Shown here: positions 36,301 to 49,248 of the stretch, one piece after another | Position numbering within the stretch: the stretch's first letter is position 1 | How the letters are laid out: every line of letters begins with the position of its first letter | Source: Lampris incognitus | Taxonomy: Eukaryota > Chordata > Actinopteri > Lampriformes > Lampridae | Direction: 5' to 3' | DNA: 64,000 bases | NCBI RefSeq assembly: GCF_029633865.1 | Contig: NC_079222.1 | Coordinates: 28,520,166-28,584,165 of the forward strand | Translations under genes and position numbers: made by a program | Notes under the pieces: generated by a model | What the model saw: only the letters and a program-made list of their open reading frames with translations | Databases searched by the model: none | Told to the model about the DNA's origin: nothing

Positions 36301-37543
36301 ATGTTCTCCTATTCTACAGCAGTCTGCCATAGACTTTTGCCAGAAATAGTTATTCACTCATACTTAAGTGATTATGATTATTACTTCCATCTACCAGTGA
36401 TGTGAATAGTTTAGGTAAAAGTTGTGAACATTAATGTCTTGATGCATGCTCAATAATCCAAGAAAATCAAAGGTTGATAAGTTCATCTGGATACAACGTT
36501 TATTGACAGATACATTTCCTCACTCAAAGTTGAGTAATGAAACGTATCTGTCAATAAAACGTTTTCCGAACATTAATGTACCAGTCAAGCTGTTGACGGG
36601 GGACAAGTGTAAAAGCCTGTTTCCCACTGGGTGCATTCATTAAAATTGTTTTAAAAAGTAAATGTTTATTTTTTATTCTTCCTTGTTTCAAGGTTGATAG
36701 TACTCTCAATCTAGTAACAACCAACTACTTTACAACAAGCTTGGCATGTTTTAAACAGGAAAATAGAATAAAACCTTGTTTATCATTTAGTAATCAACAT
36801 AGATTTTAAATGACCATTCTAATATTATGGTGTTCATACAGTGCTCACTTCCCAAAATGTATAAAAAATATTATTTTCATTGTTAACAATAATAATAATA
36901 TTTTTTCGAAAATCCCTTATTATAGTTATAGTATACATTTTATATTGGTGTTGTTACTCCCCTCACGCCCTGACACGTGCATCTTTAACTCAGCCATATG
37001 CTATCCCTGTATGAATACAAAAACAAACCTATCAACATTAGCACAAATAACTTTTCGAGCTTTGCATTTTCTCTTTGCTTGATCTCCCCTTGCCTGCACC
37101 CAATTCATCGGCGTATGGAGAAGCCTTGGAACACTGGAAGTGACCAGAGAGCAGATCATGTGTGAGCTCTTAATTGCTTCTCCAATTTATTATCCTCGCT
37201 CCTATTCCATCGCTCGTTCCCGCGCTAGACGCATGAGCAATCACGGGAGGAAGAGGAGGAGGAGGAAGAGGTGGAAGGGGGAAGGCTGTCTGCAGACACC
37301 GCTGATTTTTTTTCTGTTGCTTCGAGAAACAAAGACTTTAAAACAAAGACTTCAAAACGGGTCGTCCAGGCGACCGCAACGGGTATTTGTTGCTGTCTCG
37401 GTTATTATTCCCGTAAACTGCAGGATACTCACGTCTCGGAACTCGACGAGTCCCATTTCCCCAAGCTCACTTATGCAGTCGTATTCCGACCCGGACTGCA
37501 GAAACAGCTGCGCCAAGCACATCTCCTCACTTCGGAACACCAT
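27343..37543 (-). CDS. tcirg1: tcirg1, V-ATPase V0 subunit a3 (complete)
   Basis: Membrane subunit a of the vacuolar proton pump; a3 serves lysosomes and osteoclast acid secretion in mammals. Twenty coding exons, 5' to 3': 37543-37433, 36062-35984, 35467-35370, 35154-35017, 33967-33870, 33785-33659, 33547-33465, 33318-33225, 33102-32890, 32796-32646, 31931-31792, 31702-31545, 31442-31352, 31240-31122, 29753-29543, 29389-29270, 29152-29036, 28887-28770, 28628-28457, 27445-27343. All borders are GT/AG, phases close, and the total is 846 codons plus stop (human a3 is 830). Markers: start [72 protein letters not shown]; and [20 protein letters not shown], carrying the Arg essential for proton transfer. 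VLWAMVMR favours a3 over a1, a2 or a4. The protein ends EQDGLL. Fish a/b paralogue not decided. Confidence 0.96.
27880..28312 (-). repeat. tRNA-headed SINE (family A), tcirg1 intron 19
   Basis: Minus-strand head contains a box B-like GGTTCAAATCCCCGTGTTAC; the body has CAGGTGAAAATAAGCAGC and CCCCGGATCGGCAGAGG; the tail ends near TTGGGGAGAAAAAG. One of five family A copies in this window (also 30505, 32074, 51228, 53822). Confidence 0.8.
29895..30035. repeat. Possible MITE with short inverted ends
   Basis: CACACTACAGGATCA near 29908 is inverted imperfectly as TGATCCTGCAGTATG near 30014, in tcirg1 intron 14. Weak evidence only. Confidence 0.3.
30505..30925 (-). repeat. Family A SINE, tcirg1 intron 14
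   Basis: Same body as 27880-28312, with ATTCGAACC (box B complement region GGTTCGAATCCCC on the minus strand) near 30860. Minus orientation. Confidence 0.8.
31945..32073. repeat. Intronic direct repeat, left copy
   Basis: About 130 bp (containing CTGAATTTTAGGGCCCCTTG) that recurs at 32513-32643, with the family A SINE between the two. It lies in tcirg1 intron 10. Confidence 0.8.
32074..32512 (-). repeat. Family A SINE, tcirg1 intron 10
   Basis: Same family as 27880-28312, minus orientation, lying between two ~130-bp direct repeats. Confidence 0.8.
32513..32643. repeat. Intronic direct repeat, right copy
   Basis: Second copy of 31945-32073 (CTGAATTTTAGGGCTCCTTG). Its right end runs into the splice donor of tcirg1 exon 10 at 32645. 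Confidence 0.8.
34105..34814 (+). mobile_element. RTE-type LINE 3' end in tcirg1 intron 4
   Basis: The frame 34121-34690 reads [40 protein letters not shown] and [20 protein letters not shown], the RTE C-terminus. It is followed by GGCAACCCCTAATGGGAGCA and a (TAG)n tail at 34797-34814. It is 5'-truncated and opposite to tcirg1. Confidence 0.85.
35515..35868 (-). repeat. tRNA-headed SINE, family B variant, tcirg1 intron 2
   Basis: Head side at right has GGGGTTCGAACCCAAGGACC and GCTGTGAGGCGACAGC. The middle has GGGGAAAACATGCAAACTCC as in family B. The left body (TAGGAGCAGTGGGCAGCC) differs from the 48812 copy. Confidence 0.65.
36420..36600. repeat. Short foldback element copy
   Basis: Inverted arms around ACGTTTATTGACAGATAC (about 36496-36513) and GTATCTGTCAATAAAACGT (about 36544-36562). 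It shares GCATGCTCAATAATCCA with the larger foldback at 39848-40487. It lies in tcirg1 intron 1. Confidence 0.7.
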
Positions 37544-37860
37544 CTTATTTAAATGGCAGCGAATCTTCCACGTCCCGACCCGATTATGTGGCTGTTCCGC
37601 TTCTTACGAATAGCGATTTGACTACAAACGGGCACGCATCGCGCCCCACTTCCTCCGCGGTGCTAAAACCTTTCCTCGGTTAACCTTGCCTGGCGTTAAT
37701 TAGAGTCCATTAATAACGGCGATTTTCGACATGGCAAACACGCTGTTCTAACGTCCGCGCGCCCGCACCGTAGGCTACAGACCGCGGTGCTGCCCGCGCG
37801 CCCTGATAGAGGCGTTTATCTAGTCCTTAAATAGTGGAAAGACAAACGCCGAAGCCTTCC
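37544..37860 (-). promoter_or_regulatory. tcirg1 5' UTR/promoter, CpG-rich
   Basis: CpG-dense sequence directly upstream of the tcirg1 start codon (for example CCGCGCGCCC near 37755-37800). No clear TATA box. Start of transcription not determined. Confidence 0.4.
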
Positions 37861-38880
37861 TAGCGCACCTACTCCGGCGACCAGGCTCCGGGAACGGCGT
37901 CATCGTGTAGACAGATAATCGTGTGCACCTGTCACTAAAACGCAAAAAAAAAACACGGCAACAAACGCGAAGCTGGCGAGTCGACGTGAAGTAGATGTCA
38001 GACAACACGTTAAAACGCCGAAGCACAACACAGGCCACAAGACAAAGGGAGCAAAAGACACCCTCGCAACGTCAAAGGGCGATCATCAGAAATAGACCGG
38101 GGCCTTTATTCCCACTACGTCGGCCGGCAATTGACACAGATTGCGTCTTGCGGTTGCCAGATTTTCCCGTCAATCATAAAGTAATTGCTGGAGACGAGAC
38201 AATGGCGAATTGTAGTGTTGAGTGCACTAAGATGATGTGGAGCTATCAATATCAATGAATTAGAGGGCTGGGGGTTTTACAAAAAAATGCATTCATGACC
38301 GCATGACGGGCATTTAGGCCCGACCTACTTCGCTGTCGTCCTTGTGATTTCATCATGCATTTTACGTTTGGTTTGCAACGCTGAAAATGATGTAGCACAA
38401 ATCACCATTAAGGTAATACAAACAAATGACTATCTATCCCAAGCCTATGGTTGAGTCAATTCTATGATACCGATCAAATTCGCATAAATCTGCTTACGCA
38501 CTATTGAGGAAGCTATGTGAATGCTGTGATTGATGTAACTGACATTGATGGACCATTCAAAATAACAGATTTCACCCGTTATATGGACGCGTTTCCAGTC
38601 GTACAGCCGCACTCTGGATGGGCTCCGACATTGCTAGTCTACAAAGGGGGTGGAGAAAAAATCTGGCAACCGGCGCATCTTTAAACTGTCGCCGACCGTC
38701 TGCGCTTTCTTTCTGTGAAGAAGCCAATCCGCGGACTCGACATGTTTAAAAGGCAAAAATACAACATTCATCCACAAGACAAATGATTATCTGGACTCCG
38801 AATTGGTGTGTCGAGTATTTTTCTTTTAATCAGTTTACATTTTTAGGTTCTTTCAGGGTATAATTATCTGCCCCCCCCAA
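37861..38880. other. tcirg1 5' flank, nothing recognised
   Basis: No exon, known repeat or RNA gene seen. A GC-rich piece at 38590-38740 could be regulatory, but nothing in it proves this. Confidence 0.3.
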
Positions 38881-38884
38881 AAAA

Positions 38885-38986
<102 letters not shown>

Positions 38987-39104
38987 ATCCAGTGAGTCAA
39001 GTAAATTCTTTATGAGACAGAACGAGCCTGTTTCATGCCATAAGCAGTCATCAGCTGTCAATCAAGCTACTCGGGAAAGGACCTACCATTTACTGCCTCG
39101 TCAT

Positions 39105-39113
39105 GCACGCACG

Positions 39114-39160
<47 letters not shown>
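39105..39160. repeat. (GC)n(CA)n microsatellite
   Basis: Alternating CG/GC then CA units. Confidence 0.95.
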
Positions 39161-39847
39161 CCAGGACTTCAGTATGTCACTGAGTAAATGTTAGCAATCG
39201 GGTATCAACAAAAGCAATTGTTATTCTCCAATGAAATTACGTTTGAGAAAATAAAATATTGTCAAAGCTAGAACTGTTCACCACCACATTTTATTCTGTC
39301 CACCTGCCTTTTGTGTGTTGGTTTGGAATGGCCATTGTACTGGATGGACACACAAGCCAAATACATTTCTGGTCAATCTGTATATTTGCCTGCACATGTT
39401 GGGAGAAACACAAGTCAGTTGAGGCTCTCTCACAGTTCTTGAACCAACCGGTCTCGTTCAGTACTGGATGGTAATGACGAAAATGGCAACAAGATTATGG
39501 ATAAAGTGCCTAACATTCAGTAATATGATATGCACATAAATGTTAATAGAGATGCACTAGAGTTACCATAGTATGTATTATTCTTAAATTAAAAGACAGG
39601 AAAGTGAGAGGGAGAACGGGGACAAACAAAACTGCTTTAGAGATTGGACACAAGGCTTAGTGGGGCTCACAGTGGTTTAGAGATGAGGCACTCAACCACT
39701 TCTCTATCTCCAAGCATATACATTTACATATCCCTCAACAATCTTATCACATAAACCGTAAAATATGTCAGAGAAAGTTGAATACGTTCACGTGGACACA
39801 TTTATTGAATAAGCGTTGTGTCCAGTAAACGTCAATAAACGTCTTTA
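39161..39847. other. Intergenic, partly foldback-related
   Basis: No gene seen. The stretch 39780-39840 (ACACATTTATTGAATAAGCG, GTCAATAAACGTC) repeats motifs of the adjacent foldback element, so it may be a broken further copy. Confidence 0.4.
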
Positions 39848-40487
39848 TGCATGCTCAATAATCCAGGTGCAAGAAAGTTGAATCAGTTCATCTGGACACA
39901 ACGTTTATTGAGAAAAAGGTTTCATCACTCATCTAAGTGACCTCTGCAGTCTTAAACTGACAGCGGGTGTCCCCACCCTTACAAACAATACATTGGCATA
40001 ACCACCGAAACCAACTATCAGTTTCATATCCAACTATGGGTCTGACCATTAACTAGAGTTTCAATAGCCATGTGGACTATTCACAGAGGATTTGGGAATG
40101 AATGTTTGCAATCACAGCATTGTAAGATGGTGACAGATGTAATGTTTCTAAGTGAAGAGGGAATGACCATCCCTGAAGCAAGGGAGGCTAAGAGTACATC
40201 TGTCGCCATCTTACAATGCTGTGATTGCAAACATTTCCAAATCCTCTATGACTAGTACACATTACCATTGTAACTCTAGTTAATGGGCACGCCTATGTGC
40301 AGATGAAACTGGTCGTTGGTTTCGGTCATTATGCAACTAAATAGTTTATAAGGGTGGGGACACCTACAATCAGTTTAGACTGAAGAGGTCACTTAGATGA
40401 GTGATGAAACATTTCTGTCAATAAACGTTGTGTCCAGATGAACCGATTCAACTTTGTTTGATTTCCTTACCTGGATTACTGAGCATA
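39848..40487. mobile_element. Foldback/MITE element with long inverted arms
   Basis: About 640 bp. The left end TGCATGCTCAATAATCCAGG mirrors the right end CCTGGATTACTGAGCATAC. Inner arms 40101-40141 and 40195-40235 are reverse complements with about one mismatch, and the motif CTGGACACAACGTTTATTGA is mirrored near 40415-40440. It has no coding capacity. It lies just downstream of nfkbil1. Confidence 0.8.
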
Positions 40488-40527
40488 CATAAAGATGTAA
40501 AATATGTCCATCAGCCCATCATGTTAC

Positions 40528-42895
40528 TTATGCCCTAAGACTCTGAGCTAACCTGTTGAGCTCCTGTGAGAGAGCAGTGACTGTATCTAAAATCCTTTGC
40601 TTATCCTTCTCCTCCAATTTTGTGCCACAACGCTGAGCAAATTTGTCTGGATGCCACAGTGCTTGCTGCCGCCTGAGGAGTTTGCGGAACACTTGTACGT
40701 CCTTCCGGTCCACACCATATAACATCACATTCACCATTTCCTGCACTGTTCCCTGCGGCGCAGGCCAGGGGATGTCATTAAAACTCAGTTTTATAGTGGA
40801 TGCTGACGAGTCAACTTGGAATGTAGCTGCACATCTCTCGTCATACCGACGCTTCTTTACCATGCCAATTTCTTCTTCTTTACGAAGTGCACGAGCCAGG
40901 TACTCTTCATGTTCTTTCTGCAGCTTTTCATGCAATTGCTTGTAACTTTGCTCTTCTCCCCTCTCTTTCTTACACTTCTTCTTAGAACTAGAACATGATG
41001 CTGCCATTCGTTGAGCATCAGCATACTTTCTATCATAGTATTCTTTACGAATTCGATCTGCCCAGTCCCCGAAGTCTTCCTCATCATCATCAACTGGAAG
41101 AAAATCATCCCCTGTAAAATAAAGTTAATTAAATATCTGTATGTAATTAGAGCATGCAGCAGCAACCAGATTTCAAAGGTTTATTTGTCACATACTTCAT
41201 GTACAAATACAATGAGCAGTGAATGTTGGGTTTTTTTTGCAAACTCCGACTGTGCAACAAGAAGTAGAACAACAAGTAAAAAGTAAAAATTATTTCTATT
41301 TCATATTTACCAGACCCAAAGTGCAAGTACTAGGTAAGTCAGATGCAGAAATAATATAAATTGATTAGTTAAAAAAAATCACATAAAAAGTAAATATATA
41401 TACTGTACCATCATATGTTCCAAAGGTTTCAAAGAACTCATCCTCACATGCCCCCATGAGCTTCTCCAGCCAGTCTTTTTCAGGGTCTCCCTTTGACTGG
41501 TTAGTCATGCCTACAGCAGGCTTTAAATGGCACAGAAAATGTTAAATAGCATTTAAGTATGTACATGGCAGATACAGTATTCAAGACTATTTGAAAATCA
41601 GTCTTTCCTGTCTTTTCTAGTTTCCTCTCAACTATCAACATCCCAATTCTTTAAACATTTACTGAGATATTCGTTGAGATGAACACAATCAAACATTTCG
41701 TGCAACTTCTTTCAGCTGAATGGTGGTAAAACAGAGTCATAATAAGACAAGTAAAAATGAGTGGCAAAGGCCCAGAAAGATAAACGACATCCATCCATTA
41801 TCTGAAGGGCTTATGTTTTTTCTCCCTGTTAAAGGGTTTTTTTTAGGGAATTCTTCCTTACCCAATTAGAGGGTCTAAGGACAGGATGTTGTGTTGTTGT
41901 TAAGCCCACTGAGGCAAATTTGTAATTTGTGATATTGGGCTATACAAATAAAATTGACTTGACTTGACTCTCAGGGTCGCTGGAGCCTATCCCAGGATTA
42001 ATTGGCGGCAGGCGGGGAGACACCCTGGACAGGCCGCCAAGCCATCACACAGGGTCCGTCCGTCCGTCCATCCACACACACACACATCCAGGGACAATTT
42101 AGTACGGCCGTTTCACCTGACCTACATGTCTTTGGACTGTGGGAGGAAACCTGAGCACCCGGAGGAAACCCACGCAGACACGGGGAGAGCATGCAAACTC
42201 CACACAGAGGACGACCCGGGATGACGCCCAAGGTTGGACTAGCCCGGGGCTCGAACCAGAACCTTCTTGCTATGAGGCGACCGCGATAACCACTGCGCCA
42301 CCGTACCGCCGATAAACGACATAGTAATGGGAAAAAAAGGCACTGGAGCAAAAATCCCAGCATTTCGCAAAACAAGTCCCATTCATCTTGTTGTCTAGCG
42401 CTTGTATACTCTACCTCGTCTCTCATCCACTGCAGCAGGTCCTGAGGTGTGACGCCTTGATTGTTGGATGCATTCATAGCATCTGGGAAGCGCTTTCGGA
42501 GAGGAACAACGAGGTCCTCATAAGCTGACGGATTAAAACGAATAAAGATTGTTAGATTGCTAATTCAACATGGTTTTTTTTAAATCCCGCAATAAAACGA
42601 ATGTGCTTGAAGTCACATCACCTCTTTTGCCGTGCTTAAGAGCCCTGTTAGCTGCAACGTGTAATGGCGTGTTGCCCTTTCGGTCCTTCTGAAGACCGTC
42701 AGCCCCGTGTTTCAATAGAAGCCGGAGGACTGCGTCGTCACCCGACGAGCAAGCAAGATGCAACGGACTTCTTAGCTTTTTGCCTTGAGAGAAGTTAACG
42801 TCAAGGTCTGAATGTTTACGCAAATATGACTTCAATTTCAACAAACTGCCTTCCTTCACATATCGCACAACTCGCTTCTGTTTACGAGACATCAT
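40528..42895 (-). CDS. nfkbil1: nfkbil1, NF-kappa-B inhibitor-like 1 (complete)
   Basis: A nuclear ankyrin-repeat protein (IkBL). Four coding exons, 5' to 3': 42895-42622, 42524-42415, 41520-41409, 41111-40528, totalling 359 codons plus stop (human 381). Exon 1 encodes a basic N-terminus (MMSRKQKRVVRYVKEG) and ankyrin repeats (SPLHLACSSGDDAVLRLLLK, GNTPLHVAANRAL). Exon 2 completes the repeat area (NNQGVTPQDLLQWM). Exon 3 is acidic and Trp-containing. Exon 4 has a charged, probably coiled-coil stretch and the conserved C-terminus IKLSFNDIPWPAP ... QALWHPDKF ... TVTALSQELNRLAQSLR, which contains a J-domain-like HPD tripeptide. The exon 3 acceptor is placed at TTTAAAG|CC because the nearer TGTAG site would give a stop. 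Intron 2 carries two repeats. Confidence 0.95.
41805..41966 (+). repeat. ATTG-tail interspersed repeat, nfkbil1 intron 2
   Basis: Contains TCTCCCTGTTAAAGGG, GGATGTTGTGTTGTTGTTAA and GGGCTATACAAATAAAATTG, then (ACTTG)n. Same family as 10297-10526, opposite orientation. Confidence 0.75.
41967..42311 (-). repeat. Family B SINE, nfkbil1 intron 2
   Basis: The head at the right end reads on the minus strand as GGCGGTACGGTGGCGCAGTG (box A) and GGTTCGAGCCCC (box B). The body includes TTGCATGCTCTCCCCGTGTC. It directly abuts the preceding repeat. Confidence 0.8.
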
Positions 42896-43130
42896 GTCAC
42901 AGTTATAACAGTTAAGTCGAATATATTTATCTAGTCCCGAAGCGCTTTACAATCAAAACATTATACGACAATAACCGACATTCTATCGAGTTAATTCTTT
43001 GTTGTTGTTTTTCTTAGTTCCGGTTAACTATAAATACACGAACCGAGTTCCGGTCCTGCAATTTGGAAATTCCTCCGGCAAGCAATTTGGAAATGAAGGT
43101 TCCGTATGTTTCCGCTGAGGGGTCCGTACC
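42896..43130 (-). promoter_or_regulatory. nfkbil1 promoter region
   Basis: Immediate 5' flank of nfkbil1 with ETS-like GTTCCGGT and CCGGAA motifs (43017-43090). No TATA box placed with confidence. Inferred from position. Confidence 0.35.
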
Positions 43131-44030
43131 GGAAGCGATATTATGAACCCTACATAGGCCTCGCCAAAATCCCGTTTCTGGCTTTGTCACGTGTGCGCCA
43201 CCGTAGCAACGCGAAAATATGTTGTTATGGGGTTAGCGCTCATCAAGGAAACGCTGTACACCCACAATTTAACCTGTCTAAGTTATCCACAATCAACATT
43301 AATATAATACCAATAACGTATCCAAGGAGCAGAGGCAGACCTTGTAACCTAAAATTGTTAGGTTAGTCAACTTAAGGCTATTCTTTCCCTCACAATCATA
43401 ATTTCAACCCCATGGTTCACTTTTTAGACGATTCATAAGTTATGTAACTTAATATTTTGATTATTTTTAATCAAAACCAAAAATAATCTAGACTTCCTGC
43501 TTAATTTCGTTTTCAGGGCAAACACTTAAATCATAAGACAAACATCCTAGTCATGTCTTTCACTTCATTTACCAGAAAGTTTACATTTTCTACTATTAGC
43601 CTAGGCCTATAGTGTATAGTGCACAGTGTTGTATAAAGAAGGCCTGCTGAAAAGCTATAGGCTACTTGGGTAAAAGTAATGAAGTATCAGACATCGAAAC
43701 TACTCAAGTTTCAATGAGCAATGAGGATCATGAACAGAGGAGAGCACAGCTAACGTTAGCTTTGCTTCGCACCGAGTTGATAGTTGATTGTTTCCTTAGC
43801 AACGCAGCGGAAATCCGGCGTCCGTTCGCGAGATTTGGGACAGGGTACGGGATTTTGGCGAGGGCTATGTAGGGTTCATAATATCGCGTACCGGAAACTG
43901 ATTTGTTCTACGCATGTGCCGTGTTATTATTGTTGGCTCGCGCAGGCGCAAGGTAAGCGTGATTAAGGTTGGTGTTAGGTTGACGTTGCGATTAGAACAA
44001 ATTGGGTTTCCGGTACGGACGGGTAGTTTT
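43131..44030. repeat. Nested inverted repeats, MITE-like
   Basis: 43135-43175 and 43847-43887 are reverse complements at 40 of 41 positions (GCGATATTATGAACCCTACA...). A second pair, about 43889-43914 and 43994-44020, mirrors GTACCGGAAAC and ATTTGTTCT. No coding frame of note lies between. It may be a non-autonomous DNA element just upstream of nfkbil1. Confidence 0.6.
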
Positions 44031-44227
44031 TTTATTTTTTTGTTTTATAATATTTTTTTGTACGGGTGGGGTAGCGACGTCACTGCTGCTTATTCATTAC
44101 TGTTGATTTACGGAGTTTGGCAAACAACAAGAATGTACATTACCGCCACCTGCTGATCTGGAGAATGAACTGAGGAGACAACATATAGCTTATTAAAAAT
44201 AATAATAATAATAAAAACACAAAAAAC

Positions 44228-44278
44228 AAGCCAGGTCAAGTCAATTTTGTTTGTATAGCCCATTATCGCAAACAACTC
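44228..44278 (-). repeat. ATTG-tail repeat fragment
   Basis: GTCAAGTCAATTTTGTTTGT followed by AGCCCATTATCGCAAA, a short end piece of the family at 10297. Confidence 0.55.
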
Positions 44279-44469
44279 AAATTCTATCTAATTCTATTTC
44301 TTGTTGCATGGAAGTATTGTAACTCAGCCACTGAGGACGCACAAGCCAGTGCATTCCCAGCGCCAGTCCCAAGCCCGGATAAATGGGTTGCGTCAGGGAG
44401 GGCATTTGGTGTAAAACTTTTGCCAAACCAAATATGCAGATCATAAATCAGATTTGCATACCGGATCAG

Positions 44470-44567
44470 TCAAGTCAAGCCAATTTTATTTGTATAGCCC
44501 AATATTGCAAATTACAAATTTGCCTCAGTGGGCTTAACAGCAACACAACATCCTGTCCAGTCGAGTC
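44470..44567 (-). repeat. ATTG-tail repeat, cut by gap
   Basis: Begins TCAAGTCAAGCCAATTTTAT and matches the family at 10297. The sequence runs into the N gap. Confidence 0.7.
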
Positions 44568-44767
44568 NNNNNNNNNNNNNNNNNNNNNNNNNNNNNNNNN
44601 NNNNNNNNNNNNNNNNNNNNNNNNNNNNNNNNNNNNNNNNNNNNNNNNNNNNNNNNNNNNNNNNNNNNNNNNNNNNNNNNNNNNNNNNNNNNNNNNNNNN
44701 NNNNNNNNNNNNNNNNNNNNNNNNNNNNNNNNNNNNNNNNNNNNNNNNNNNNNNNNNNNNNNNNNNN
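44568..44767. other. Assembly gap, 200 N
   Basis: Exactly 200 N, which suggests a placeholder of unknown true length. It falls inside repeated DNA. Confidence 0.99.
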
Positions 44768-45239
44768 GGCACTGGGTGGGTAGTGAAGAGTTGATGGATG
44801 GCTGGGCAACCACTGCAGAAATAGTGAGGGAGACAGCTAGGAAGGTACTTGGTGTGTCATCTGGACAGAGGAAGGAAGACAAGGAGACTTGGTGGTGGAA
44901 TAAGGGAGTACAGGAAAGTATTCAGAGGAAGAGGTTGGCAAAGTCAGAGATGAAGAAAGTAGACAGGAGTACAAGGAGATGTGGTGTAAACCGAAGAGAG
45001 AGGTGACGAAGGCAAAAGAAAAGGCGTATTGTATGAGAGGCAAAGTTGTATGAGAGGTTGGACACTACGGGATGAGAAAAGGACTTCTACCGATTGACTA
45101 GACAGAGGGACCAGGCTGGGAAGGATATGCAGCAAGTTAGGGCGGTCAAGGGTAGAGATGGAAATGTGCTGACAAATGAGGAGAGTGTGTTGAGAAGGTA
45201 GAAGAAGTACTTTGAGGGGCTGATGAATGAAGAAAATTG

Positions 45240-45420
<181 letters not shown>

Positions 45421-45929
45421 TGGATGATGCGGGGATAGTGAATCAGGAAATGCAGTGGTTTTACCAAGGAGGAAGTGAGGGTAGCTATGAAGAGGGTGAA
45501 GAGTAGAAAAGTGGTTGATCCAGATGACATGAGGTGTTTAGGAGAGATGGCAGTGGGGGTTTTTAACTAGATTGTTTAACACAATCTTGGAAAGTGAGAG
45601 GATGCCTGAGGACTGGAGAAGAAGCATACTGGTACCGATTTTTCAAGAATAAGGACAATGTGCAGAACTGTAGCGACTACAGAGGTGTAAAGTTGATCAG
45701 CCACAGCATGAAGATATGGGAAGGAGTTGTGGAAGTTAGTTTAAGAGGAGAGGTGATGATTAGCGAGCAGTAGTATAGATTAAGTAGTAGTAGATTATGA
45801 CTAATTGATGACTTAATTGATTATGGCTAATGACTATTGCAAACTGTTCTCTTCTCCAACATGTCTTTTCTCTCTCTCTGAATGATGTCTTCGCCTTTCT
45901 CTTTTTCTGTATTTGAATGGTGTCATGTG

Positions 45930-46245
45930 AGTCTCTCTTGCGTGCATGTGCAGTTGGTTCTCCTCCCAGGTCTCCGTGGTGATGGTGGTCGCCATTTGGA
46001 TGCTGCCTGTCCTTCCTCTCCTCACATAAGTTTTTATTTTTTTACATGATGATGCTGGTCGCGTGGCCTGGGTCCTGGACTGCTCCGTTGGCATGTGGAC
46101 ACTGCTTGGCATCCTGTGCGTCATGTTCTTCATAAATTTTATGTCCATTATAATTCTGTTATCCTCTTTCAATGTTGTATTATGTAAATTGCGTGAACAC
46201 AACATCCATTGCATGCTGTCCGTCTATAGCTCCCAGCTGGAGCTA
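45930..46245 (+). repeat. ATTG-tail repeat, upstream portion
   Basis: Contains CTCCTCCCAGGTCTCCGTGG, GGACACTGCTTGGCATCC and AATTCTGTTATCC, shared in order with 48430-48640. It therefore belongs to the longer form of the same family. Confidence 0.65.
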
Positions 46246-46842
46246 TAACTGCTCGTTTCCAGCTTAATCGACCCTCAATCCATACACTATTATACAGTTC
46301 TGATAAAACCTCTAATTAAATCTCACTTGCCCTTTTCAACTAATCCAATGAAAACAAGGAATTGATGCTATCCCCAAAGCCTCATTATTTTCCAAACATT
46401 TCTTTCTCGTTTTATCCCTTTCTTATTTTATCTCTTCCATTAAATTATCTGATCTATGTATTAAAAAAAACTTAGCGTTATCTTCATAATTAACCACCAA
46501 TATTCCTTCATGTTCTGAGACAGGATATCCCCTTTCCCTTCTCCCCCCACTCATTTTTTTAATTATATCCCACGCTTATTCTAATACTGTCATCACTTGA
46601 TTACATTATGAGCTGATTTGACCCGGCCTTGGCTATCATGATCCATTTCATCTTCCTCTGCCCTTGACCTTCCCTCCCACTCCCCCCTCCAGTCCCTGCC
46701 ATCCCAGCCCAGTCACAGTCTGTTTATGTACAGCAGCAATAGCTCTGGGTTATTTTGAAATATTGACTCAAATTCATAAACACAATTAAAAAAAATCTTG
46801 GTTTTCTGGAAATATATATACTATATATATTTTCCCTGCGTC
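46246..46842. other. Intergenic sequence, nothing recognised
   Basis: AT- and pyrimidine-rich; no gene or repeat family identified. Confidence 0.3.
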
Positions 46843-46952
<110 letters not shown>

Positions 46953-46956
46953 TATA

Positions 46957-47705
<749 letters not shown>

Positions 47706-47765
47706 TACAGATGCAGGAAAAAAGTTTTAATACATACCGGTACAAGCCTGTTTCGTGCGTCACAC

Positions 47766-47963
<198 letters not shown>

Positions 47964-48409
47964 CAAACACCATTGACGGTTTCCAAAAAAAAACTCTCTC
48001 TCTCTCTCTCTGTGGACTAAAAGACAAATAGTTTTATTCTGGCAGGAATGCCTGGGTGGACCTTTCTTGTTTCTTTATGTCCTGTGCGTTGTACAGTTTA
48101 TTTAATTAATTAAGCTAATTAAAGAGAAAGTAAGAATTAGGGCTCCGCGTGAGCCTGTTTTGTCCGGTATTTTCACTAGGTGGCAGTGTTTCCTTGTGAA
48201 ATCAGGCAGGGTGCCCCATAGACTAACCATTCCTGCCTCTGACAGACACGCACGCCGACAAGATGTAGTTGGAGGAGAAGCAGTTGGGCAAAGCGTCTGT
48301 CTCTGCCTCCGTTTTCACCCGAATTTGTCAGGCCTAAACCATAAAATAATCCATATGTTATATTCTCCCGTTCCAATGGTGTATCCCTCTCTCACTCAGC
48401 TTTGTTTTC

Positions 48410-49248
<839 letters not shown>

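Noticed and set aside
37140-37613. A 157-codon plus-strand frame over tcirg1 exon 1
   Set aside because: It overlaps the true first exon on the other strand and has no recognisable protein features.
41523-41530. Alternative nfkbil1 exon 3 acceptor at TGTAG
   Set aside because: Joining there gives GCA TGA, an immediate stop; the TTTAAAG site keeps the frame.
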